A stretch of 64,000 nt of DNA from Aquila chrysaetos chrysaetos (lineage: Eukaryota; Chordata; Aves; Accipitriformes; Accipitridae): positions 27,355,606 to 27,419,605 of the forward strand of contig NC_044012.1 in the NCBI RefSeq assembly GCF_900496995.4. Reading direction: 5' to 3'. Position numbers and translations under genes: made by a program. The stretch's first letter is position 1. Each line of letters opens with the position of its first letter. A model generated the notes under the pieces. The model did not search any database and was not told where the DNA came from. It saw only the letters and a list, made by a program, of their open reading frames with translations. Below, piece after piece: positions 24,066-39,614 of this stretch.

Positions 24066-27000
24066 CTGGGCCCTCCACATCTTATCACTTTCTCTCCCAG
24101 CTTGCTGTTGAGGCAACCTTCCTGCTTTTCTGTTCTCTTCTTTCTCCTTCCTTTTGGCCATGGATGCCTCCAATTTTCTTCTACCGTTCAGCCCAAATAC
24201 AGACTGTTCTTTCTACAGAAACCCAGAAATGCAACAGCAGCCGTTACTCATCTGTCTGTTTTTTTTTTTTTTTTAAATAATGCTCTCATCTCTCTCTCAT
24301 CTTCCCTTTTTTTCTAGTTTCTGTCAACAGACAGTTCTTACAGATGCAACCAGAATGTCCTTTTGTTATGACCAATGAACTAAGTCATCAAAGAGCTACT
24401 TTTTGAAAAGGGCTTGTTGTGGTTTAACCCCAGCCAGCAACTAAGCACCATGCAGCTGCTCACTCACTCCCCCCCCCCCCGCAGTGGGATGGGAGAGAGA
24501 ATCAGAAAAAAAAAAAAGTAAAACTTGTGGGTTGAGATAACAACAGTTTAATAGAACTGAGAAGAGGAAACTAATAATGATAATGATAACACTAATAAAA
24601 TGACAATAGTAAGAATAAAAGGATTGGAATATATAAGTGATGCACAATGCAATTGCTCTCCACTCGCCAACCAATGCCCAGTTAGTCCCCAAGCAGCAAT
24701 CCCCCCCCACCCCTGCTCCCCCCAGTTTATATACTAGACATGACATCACATGGTATGGAATTCCCCTTTGGCCAGTTTGGGTCAGCTGTCCTGGCTGTGT
24801 CCCCTCCCAACTTCTTGTGCCCCACCAGCCTTCTTGCTGGCTGTGCATGAGAAGCTGAAAAATCCTTGACTTGGTCTAAACATTACTTAGCAACAACTGA
24901 AAACATCAGTGTGTTATCAACATTCTAGTACTGAACCCAAAACATAGCACTATACCAGCTACTAGGAAGACAACTAACTCTATTCCAGCTAAAACCAGGA
25001 CAGGGCTACAGTTCCTTTTCTGAGATGAACAATACCCAAAATAGGTAATTGAACAGGAAAATGAGCCACAGTAAGAGATCTAGTCAGAATCAGTATCTGT
25101 GTATTTTTTTATGTACCTATTTCTCCTATGATATCCCCACTTGATTTTCTACAATCAAGTGACACAACAGTTGCCTCAATCCATATTATGTACCTGTCCT
25201 GTCTGCCTGTGTTCTTCAGAAGTAGGCAATGGCAATTCAGGGCTCTCAAAAGGAGGTTCTTTTTGCTGCCTTCCTGGAAACAGTCTGAAAATACACACCA
25301 GGGTGAGTTGGTACGAGTGCAGGAACAGTTTCTTCTCCATCCTGTGCTCACGCTGCTCACCTGCTTTGGCAGCAGAGCAAGCTCTCTTCACCCAATTGTC
25401 TTCCCCTCCACAGAGATAGGGATAACCCTGAGCTGTAACGCTCAGATGTGCCAACAAGGAAGTCAAGGAGATGAGCTTTTTGCATAAGGAAGGCTCTGGG
25501 ACACACAGCCTGATGCGGCCCTCTTGGTGGAATGGGAGGATTTGCATCCTGTGCAATGACAGGCACCTGGAGATACTGGTATCTCCCTCCTGGCCATTAC
25601 ACTGACCACTGCAAAGCAGTCCCAAATACTGTGGGACTTCCCATCCAGCAAGGAAATGCACTGTGTGGCGATGTGTGTTAACAGCCCTTCTGAGTTAATA
25701 CAAACACCGGGTCCAAAGGAAACAGGGGAACAGGTTTCTCGGAGAGCTTGGGCAGTCTGCATCCCTCAAGGCTTTGAAGACAAGCCTGGATAAAGACCTG
25801 AGCAACCTGGTCTGACCTCAGCTCATAGCTGACTCTGCTTGGAGCAGCTGGTTGGACTAGGACCTCCCAAGAGCCCTTCCATTATTGTATGAGCCTATAA
25901 AACATCCCGCACAAGTACTAAAGCACAAGGCCACTCTAATTGAGTCCTTTCAGAGTTTCACCTGCCAGGAGGCCCTTTTCCCTCCATTTTCTCCTCTGCT
26001 TCTTCCTCCATCTCAGCTCTGGCTAAGCAGTCTGGAGAAACACCCGTTTGCAGAAGGTGTAATGTGTGACAAACAGCCGCTGCAAGCATGAAAGGAGAAA
26101 ACCTCTTAGAACAGGCAGGAGGAGGCACAGATCTGCTCTGCAGTGTTAGAAGCTGTTTAATGCCTCACTGGGATTCCTTCTGAGACCTGTTTTCTCAGAG
26201 GGAGATCTTAAGTCCTTTCTGACACCAGCCCTTCATCCTGTTCAACCCTTGATAGCCAAATTATTCTCTTCAGTGTGAGTTTTCTCCTGCTGCAGCTAGT
26301 CCTTCCTCTGCACAGTGGCTTTCGGGGTGAGACAGATCTTGGCGCTTAACAGCCTCTTTCAGGGGAACAATTTCTTAGCATTGCATACGTGTTTGGTATA
26401 CAAAAATTTGCTATCATGGCACATTCAACTCAAACACATTATAGCTCTGATGTTCCTGAGGAATTTAGGTCGAGGAGCTAGACTTCCCAGCTTCAAAAGA
26501 GAAGTGAGGTCTCAGCACAGCTTAGCACCTTTGGCACAGTTGTTCTCTACACAATTTTTCTCATTGAATCACGCCGCGGTGATTCCAAGAGATACACCAA
26601 CCCCCCAGCCCCCCACAACTCAAGGCAGAGTTTGTGACTCACAGTGCTGATGGACTTCCCAAAACATTTACTCCCTCCTGCACAAACTCCTAAAATGGAA
26701 CACTCCAGGGCATGAAGTGCAGGGGCAAAACATACTTCAGCACTGTCAACTGCAGTTGGTGGTGCTGAGCCCACCTTGTTCCAAAACGAGTCCCTTGAGA
26801 CTTACCAGGAGGGGTAAATAGAGGCACACAGGGTGCCTCTACCATCCCAGGCATCTATTCTAGCCTGGGCCCTAAACACCCACCCGTAATGAAGACAGGC
26901 AAATGCGCAAACCTCTGCCAGGAATCAGTTACTCTTATTCCCATGCACATTACCTCTTACTCCCATGCTGCTCAAAGCACTCTCGAATTCTGCACATATC

Positions 27001-30000
27001 TCTTCGTCTGTGAGAGAAGCTGTTCGAGGCACAGCCCTAATCTCAAACCTGGAAATAGGAAGAAGGCACCATTCTGAGAAAAGGGCTGCTTTGCCAGATG
27101 AATGTCAAAGTATCTCTATAGAGAGAGTCAACCTCACATTCTAGGCCATTAAGAGAACCACCGAGCAGTGCTGGCCTCAGGAATGGCTCAGCAACCCCTC
27201 GCCAGACAGAGGTTTTGGTTTTTTGCCTCAGTCCTCCTGTGCCATCTTGACCCAAGACGACATTTCAGAGATACCTTTAGAATCATAGAATCATTTAGGT
27301 TGGAAAAGACCTTCAAGATCATCGAGTCCAACCATCAACCATGTCCACTAAACCATGTTCTGGAGTACCTTGTCTACGCGCCTTTTGAATACCTCCAGGG
27401 ATGGTGACTCAACCACTTCCCTGGGCAGCCTGTTCCAATGCCTGACAACCCTTTCAGTAAAGAAATTTTTCCTAATATCCAATCTAAACCTCTACTGCCG
27501 CAACTTGAGGCCATTTCTTCTCGTCCTATCTCCAGCCACCTGACAGGAGACCAGCACCCACCTCACTACAACCTCCTTTCAGGTAGTTGTAGAGAGGGAT
27601 AAGGTCTCCCTTCAGCCTCCTTCTCTCCAGACTAAACCACCCCAGTTCCCTCAGCCACTCCTCATAAGACTTGTGCTCCAGGCCCCTCACCAACTTGGTT
27701 GCCCTTCTCTGGACATGCTCCAGCACCTCAGTGTCTTTCCTGTAGTGAGGGGCCCAAAACGGAACACAGTACTCAAGGTGCAGCCTCACCAGTGCCGAGT
27801 ACAGGGGAACAATCACTTCCCTGCTCCTGCTGGCCACACTATTTCTGATACATGTCAGGATGCCGTTGGCCTTCTTGGCCACCTGGGCACACTGCTCGCT
27901 CATATTCAGCCAGCTGTCAGCCAGCACCCCCAGCCTTTTTCTGCCACGCAGGCAGCTTTCCAGCCACTCTTCCCCAAGCCTGTAGCGCTGCATGGGGTTG
28001 CTGTGACCGAAGTGCAGGACCCAGCACTTGGCCTTGTTGAACCTCATTCAACTGACCTCGGCCCATCGATCCAGCCTGTCCAGATCCCTCTGTAGACCCT
28101 TCCTACCCTCGAGCAGATCAACCCTCTCTCCCAACTTGGTGTCATCCACAAACTTACTGAGGGTGCACTCGATCCACTTGTCCAGATCATTAATAAAGAT
28201 ATTAAACACAACTGGCCCCAGTACTGAACCCCAACACTGAGCAATACTTTGATTCACGTGACTTTCACAGAAGGCACAGAAAAGTCACAGGCAGAGGACT
28301 TGCATGCATCTGGTCTCTGATCCACCCTTTAAGTGAAGCTTTCCATGCTATACTCAAAACAACAGAAATATTAGGGTCTTATTTCTGTTAAATGTTTGGG
28401 CAGTCTCTACCAATGGAAAGAGAACGAGCAGATGAAACGTTAGGAGGGTTGCCTAAATTCCTCTGCCTAGTGAACCAGTTCCCTCTGATGGGAGTAATGG
28501 TAAAATGCAAACCACAATCAGTAACGGAGGATGCACAACTCCAGACTACGCAAAAGCAAGGATGACATTAACTGCAAACCAGTAATTTGACAAAGTGCTA
28601 CATTTGCACTTGGTCAGATGAGGGCTGCAGAAACAAATATACTCACTGTGGAAACTGGTGGACACGGCCAAAACGGCTCAGAGAGAGAGTGGCTTCTTTG
28701 TCCGATATGACCCATTTCTTCTGCAACAGAGACAGAAACATCTGATGTGACTCCAGGGAAATGAACTCAATGCTCACAACGGCCTTTCCATAGCTCCAAG
28801 AATTAGCAGCCTCTCAGCAAACTTCTGGCCAAGTGCCTCAGCCCCTTGCTAAAACAAGCTGCACAGCATACAATCTGCTAGGGCAAGGAACGTTGCCACC
28901 CTTTTTGCAAGGACCAGACTTGACGGTGTCAGGCAGGAGACTCCTTGCTTACCAGGGAAGAAGTCAATGGAGGCAAACACATGGGAAGGCCCATTACGAG
29001 CCTGGGTTCCTGGCTGCTGGTTGCAGTGAGGTTGCTCGCTTTAAAAATTGCTGAACTGAGAGCAAATAGTTCCAAGCTGATTTTATCCCCAGAGTCCTTC
29101 CAAAGACTTCCAAAGAGTCTGCATGCCTCTGCAGCATGGAGGAATCCAGCCACTGGCTCCTTCTCTTCCATCAGGCCAGGAGAACTACACCAACAGCGTG
29201 CCAGCAGCCACGAGGGGCTGGTCTCAGCAAGGCCTTGGTGTCTCTGCACCTCAGCCTCATGTCCAGAGTGTGGGGTGAACGTCACCACCGCTGCCATTGC
29301 TTTGGCCTTTTTCCTATTTATGGCAAGGCCCCTTCCAGGGCTTTCCCTTGCCCAGCAAAAGTAGTACAACGACGTACCTTCCCAGCACCCTTGAACCACA
29401 GCAAATAAAAGAAACTACAGAAGGCTCTCACTGCTACACACCATGCCTAGCCCAAGTGACCCAGCAGGTTACAGCTGGCCAGCAGGGCTCAGTTCCCCAG
29501 TCCTTTGACGGGATATCAAACCCTCTCTAGGCAGCACTGCAAAAGCAATAAACTTACAGTGAACAACTTCTCTACCACGTATGTAGACTTGTTGAGGCTT
29601 AGTAAAAAGTCTTCACAAAATGCCATTGTCACTTCTGTTCCCCGGATAGCAAGAGTGCCAATGTCCTTTAAAATGAAGTCCGTGTCTTCTCTGTTTGTTA
29701 GGATGAAGTAGAAAAAGTTCAGGGTCTCCTGCATGCAGTTCTGCACAACTTCCTCAGAATATGGGACGTCTGAGTGGATCTTCTTGTAGTTCACTGACAC
29801 TTGCTTAATCTCGCCTGGAAAAGAGGAGGAAGACTGTAACTCAGACAGCAGTTGAGCAGACTCAAATAAAGTGCCAGCAGCTCCCAGGTAAAATACATTG
29901 CTATAGCACTGTCTGGTCTAACCACCTGGTACAGCTCCTTAAAGGAGCTGATGTAGGCCCCTCCTCAAGTTAAGGTCAAATCACTCCATTAATGGATGTG

Positions 30001-31891
30001 CCAAGCCACAGCCATGATTCCCTAATCAGAATGAGGAACATCTGTGTCCAAGAACCTCAGCCATCTGTGTCCACACTGTGCAGGATGGCAGGACAGGGTG
30101 GGACGAATGGGGTTGGTTCCCATGGGAAGAGCGGAGGGTGCTGGGCCATGGAGCTGAGCCCACATGTAGCACATTCCTGGTCTGGGGAGACTTGCATATA
30201 AACAGAAATAAACCACCAAACTCTTAGTGTTGCACAGGCCCCATCAATGGCACACTGCAGATACAGCAATGGCAGCAGTGGTCAGAAACGGCAACAAATC
30301 TGGTCATCAGCAGGTTTCTGTGCTAGCTATCATTTCCATCTCTCATTCAAGGCTCTCTACAGCTGACTTTGACCCACTTCTCTACATAAAAGTAGTTCTG
30401 AGGGTCTGTGGGCATTTGCCTCAACAAGGTCTGGTGCAGTGCAAGAACAACGCATCAGCATCATCTCAACGGCTTTATGGTAAACAGTTCCAATAAAGGA
30501 CCAGCAGCCAGCAAGCATCCTACAAATCAATACATGTGGCTGGCACGAACCCAATTGCTCAAGCAGATTATGGAGAGATGGTCTAACTTTGTACAGCCTT
30601 AATAAAAACTAGTGCAAAAGAAATGGCCCCTTTCTAGGCATTGCTGCTTGGTGTGCTGTTTGTGTCATTCCATGGAGGTTGTTCTCAGGGCCTTCTGAAG
30701 GCCTCTGATGTGTCCATCATTGCTTCTAAACAGCAACCAGCATAAACACCAAATACAGGGACGTAGGGAAAAACAAAGAATTTCTTTGCTCTTCTTACCA
30801 GGAACAGGTACAGAAGCATGTTGCAGCCCACGGATCTGTGCAACAGTCCTGGACAGCAAAAACACAGGTCTCTGAAACGTGAGCACCTCACCATTTTCAA
30901 AAGAGAGCCATTTTTGAAGATGAAACGTCCCCAGTCCTGTTACCCTGACAGCCCGAGGCTGGAAAAAGAAGAGAAGGGCAAGCATTTGTAGGTTGAAAAA
31001 CAGAGTAAGGACTTGTGAGAGCTTGCAAGGGGGGTGCCTTGCGCGCTGCCGCCTCCTGGTGCGGAACGCTTTTGCACACCTCAACCAGATTTTTATTTCT
31101 GTATTTATATATTGCATATATATAAAATATATATTTTATGTTACTTTTTTAAAAATTGATTTATTTTATGTGTCTCAATTTATGGAGAAGCTGGTCTGGC
31201 ACATTTGTGACAAATCTGTAAATCGCAATGCAGTTCTGGGAAGAACAACAGCACTTGCTGGCACAGGGCTGCCGGGATGCCTGAAGCCATCTGGGCGAGG
31301 GGAGGGGTAGGGTAGGATCCCACCTTTCTCTTCAGGAGCTGATGCCGAACATACTTAGACACACTGCTCCAAATAGTAGTGACATCTGAAAAGCAAGGGA
31401 AAGGCACGTCAAGCTCTAAGTCAGCCAGCTCACATCCCGTCAGCACATCTGTAGACAAGGAGGCAGCAGATGCAAGTGTGCTTCAACACGCCTCACAGGA
31501 TAAACCCACCTGTGACATGGGCCAAATCTTGGATTGGCCTCAGCCTTCTTCCAACAGGACATCTTTCCCATCAGAGCCAGGTCCCTGAGTGTGACCCACT
31601 GCCGAGGGAAACCCATCCATGGGACTGCCACCACGGCAAGGGGAGGGTGCTGCATGCACCAGACTCTGTGGGGCTCAGAGTGTCCCCAGGGGCCTTCTCG
31701 GCAGGGACAAAACCCCACTTCTCACAACTATTCATGCCATTCATCTTGTCTGCAGTGATACTCGTCAGAGAGCTCCCAAAGACCTTACCGTTGACAGAAA
31801 GCTTCTTGAGGGTGGGAAACGTGACCGTGCTGTAGCCGTCAGCCTTGCTGCAGAGCTCAATGTTGGTGATCAGCTCTTCCAGGTTTGTCAT
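24066..31891 (-). CDS. CCDC81-like protein (HU-CCDC81 domains), unit 1; central and C-terminal exons unresolved
   Basis: CCDC81 family proteins are centrosome/cilium-associated, with two N-terminal HU-like domains and a coiled-coil C-terminal half. Six 5' exons join in phase (248 codons): 31789-31891 (ATG at 31891), 31324-31385, 30799-30958, 29558-29814, 28647-28720 and 26961-27048. They encode [28 protein letters not shown] and [10 protein letters not shown] (HU domain 1), then [15 protein letters not shown] (HU domain 2). Two further exons match the human C-terminal half: 25194-25273 (PPFESPE) and 24066-24212 (SVFGLN, then a Lys/Glu-rich helix). Exons for the long central coiled coil and the Cys-rich C-terminus of human CCDC81 were not found. 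A possible 59-bp exon at 26806-26864 is weak. The gene may be a shortened paralog or decaying at its 3' end. Intronic CR1 and LTR insertions are annotated separately. Confidence 0.8.
24415..25002 (-). mobile_element. Solo LTR, ERVL-type, unit 1
   Basis: A 588-bp element runs TG...CA on both ends. It is flanked by a perfect 5-bp target duplication GGGCT (24410-24414 and 25003-25007). Read on the minus strand it begins TGTCCTGG and ends AACCACAACA, matching a common avian LTR family by recall. A TATA box (TATAAA, 24726-24731) and an ATTAAA poly(A) signal (24547-24552) are in the correct order for minus-strand transcription. No internal retroviral genes are present, so it arose by LTR-LTR recombination. 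It lies in sense orientation in a CCDC81-like intron. Confidence 0.92.
25741..25903 (+). mobile_element. CR1 3'-end fragment, unit 1
   Basis: Contains the CR1 3'UTR motifs AAGACAAGCCTGGATAA, GAGCAACCTGGTCTGA, GGTTGGACTAG and CCCTTCCA, ending in a degraded microsatellite-like tail. Plus orientation, antisense to the CCDC81-like gene. Confidence 0.85.
27279..28250 (-). mobile_element. CR1 LINE, 5'-truncated, unit 1
   Basis: On the minus strand the sequence encodes the end of CR1 ORF2. It begins in the reverse-transcriptase finger/palm ([17 protein letters not shown], then FVDDTKLG) and continues through [18 protein letters not shown] to [21 protein letters not shown]. The 3' terminus at about 27,280 has the diagnostic ATGATTCTATGATTCTA tail. 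One frame break occurs around 28,045. It sits in the CCDC81-like intron between exons 28647-28720 and 26961-27048. Confidence 0.94.
31105..31165 (+). repeat. TA-rich tract in CCDC81-like intron, unit 1
   Basis: TATATA-type sequence between CCDC81-like exons 2 and 3, about 150 bp from the exon 3 acceptor. The copy in unit 2 is at 52173-52233. Confidence 0.75.
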
Positions 31892-32334
31892 GTTCTTGCT
31901 TTGGGTCAGCACGTGAGGCTGCAGGGGGAAGGATTTTAATGTCTCCTGATAGGAAACACCCCTTCTCCGATGTCCTCAGCTGTGCTTCACAAAACAACTC
32001 CCACACTGTCCCACCACCTCCCTTTGTCCTCTGTGTCTCTGAGGTACAGGAGAGACTCCTCGTGTCCCCTGGATCAGAGACCTTGCCGAGGCCGCACAGG
32101 GAAGTGATGGAAGGGTCTGGGGCACGTGGTTATGATGAGGAGGGGCTCTATGACACAGGCTGGGGTCACAGAGGGATGACCCTACATCACCCCCATGCCC
32201 GCTGACCCAGCCAGGTTTGGTCCTGCAGTGAGAAGGGGGCTGCTCCCTAAAACACACATCCAATCTTCACTCCCCAAGGAGGCCATGGGGCAGGGAGAGC
32301 CTCTGAGATGTCACCAAATGATGGAAATGAGGAC

Positions 32335-32430
32335 ACAGAATCACACAATCACGGACTGGTTGAGGTTGGAAGGGAACTCTGGAGATCATCTGGTCCCAAC
32401 CCCCCTGCTCAAGCAGGGCCATCTCTTTTT
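32335..32430 (-). mobile_element. CR1 3'-end fragment, unit 1
   Basis: The plus strand shows GAATCACACAATCACGGACT, then GGTTGAGGTTGGAAGGGAAC and CCCCCTGCTCAAGCAGGGC. This is the reverse complement of a CR1 3'UTR end. It lies upstream of the CCDC81-like first exon. Confidence 0.85.
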
Positions 32431-32828
32431 TTCCAAGTAAAACTGTGGTGCCTACAGTCATAAAGGACATCCCATTTTCCTCCCTCCAGTTCAGCACTGA
32501 GTATTGTGACCATGACACAGATATCACTTGGTCTCTGTGCATTGTTGATGGAATGGTAGACTTTCTTCGAAGAATTAAAGATCAGTTTCACTGTCTGAAA
32601 ATCCTGTATGTGGTATCTGGAGGCAGGAATAGGTGGCAGAAGGAACTCCAGCTGGTCTGGCTCCAGCTGATACTCCTGTCATCTGGTGGTGCTCCCCCAA
32701 GTACGTACCTCTCACAAGATGCCTCAGCTCCCTTTTCCTACAGAGCAGCTGTTTGATGCTCACATCTGCCCACTTCCTGTCCCTGGCAGTTTGCTTACCC
32801 AAGGCATGGCAAATTCTTGCTAAAAAAG

Positions 32829-38063
<5,235 letters not shown>

Positions 38064-39614
38064 GGCTCCGGCCCGGCTCCGCCACCTCCGCGCCAGCCGC
38101 ACCGTCATTTCCGGCCTCGAGGCCGCCTCGAAACGCCCCTTCCGGGCGTTGCCACGGAGACGGCGCGGCCCGCGGGCGGCGTCCACTCCGGCGGAGGGGC
38201 CGGGAACTGACACCGGGCAGGCGAGGGGGAGCGGGGCGGGGCGCGGTACCTGCCCCCGCTCTCTTAGCGGGCGGCCCGCTCCATGGCTGACCGTGGGAAA
38301 CCGCCCACCGACCGCGCAGCGCAGCGCAGCGCAGCGGCAAAGGCGGGGCAGGGTGGGACAGGCCGGAGAGCACCCACCCCGCGGGGCTGCCGGCGATGAC
38401 GTCGCGGAAGACGGCGGCTGCAGTCGAGCACGCGCGCTCCCGGTCCTGCAGACCTCACGCACGCGCACTGTTGCCCCTAGTGGGCCGGCCGGGCAGCCGG
38501 GCGGCTGACGCATGCGCACAGCCCCCCTGCCGCCTTCGCGCCAGGCACACTCCGCGCTGCCCCCTAGCGCATGCGCGCTGCTCCCTGGCGCGCTAAAGCG
38601 GGAGAGGCAGGTCCTGCCACGTTGAGTGCAGCGGCAGCTGAACTCTCACCTATGCTTTCTCCAGCTGGACAGAAACATTTCCCTGGGAAAGGGAGGGTGT
38701 TTCAAGGGCTCCCCCAGGAGGGAAACCTCTCAGAAACTTCGTTTCCCTCCAAAGTATCATCCTATTCCTGAAGGAAAAAGCGGGGAAGAAGTCAGTTGGG
38801 GACTTGCCATGTCAAGGGCAGCAGTAGGAGCTGGCCCTGCTCCATGAGGAGACTGATGAATGCTGGCCCAGTAACGACTCCTCAGGTGTCACAAGGGAAG
38901 GGGACCATCGCAGCAGCAAATGCTGTGACAGGCTCCTGCAGAGGGGTCATCTATCTCCATTAACTAATTAACAATTGCTTTGTTCTTTGCACTCCTAACT
39001 GGGGTTCCTGCAATCCTTCCCCAGGATCCACCAGTCTGATCATCTCTTCTGGGACTGAACTAGAGGCTCAGCGAGTTGGCGACCATCCTGAGCCCCGCCA
39101 CACGTGTTTTGCAGATGGCTGCTCCACGGAGCCCCCAGCACCCCCCTCTCACGAGACAGGGTCAGACCTCGGGAAGCGGCAGTGCCAGGTGCCACCCAGG
39201 GAAGGGTCAGATCCCGGCAGCTGAATGTCAAGAAGGGTGTCCCTCTGCCACCCGCTGCCCACATGCGCACTTCAGCTACAGCTCTTGGGCTGCAGAAGTG
39301 TACTGTTTGTTACCCATCACAAAATGCTGACGCCTTTTGTTACCAGGAGAGGGGAAAAGCTCCCACTGGAGAAGTGTATTTTGTGGTCAGTCTGGCTCCC
39401 ACACCTTCAGCTTGAATATACGTTCTTTATTTAATGCGTTTATTATATCCAGAAGCGGGGCGCAGGGCCCCTGAGCTGACTGAGGGATCACAAAGCTGTG
39501 CACGCATCTCCCGCTGCTTGGGGAAGAGCTTCAGGTGGAATGGGTCTTCTTGAAGGCAGTGTCTCTGGAGGCCAAGTATCCTGGCTTGCTGAGGGGCTAG
39601 CTGCTGTCAGGGCT

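Noticed and set aside
24415-25002. LTR considered as part of a full-length endogenous retrovirus
   Set aside because: Target duplications flank a single LTR directly, leaving no room for internal genes.
25463-25762. Minus-strand open frames of 99-161 codons near 25.2-25.8 kb considered as the missing CCDC81-like middle exons
   Set aside because: No frame shows the coiled-coil or CxxC-type motif of the family, and one end overlaps a CR1 fragment. Only 25194-25273 is supported.
27526-28047. 173-codon minus-strand frame looking like an independent gene
   Set aside because: It is the 3' portion of CR1 ORF2 followed by the diagnostic CR1 tail: a dead 5'-truncated LINE.
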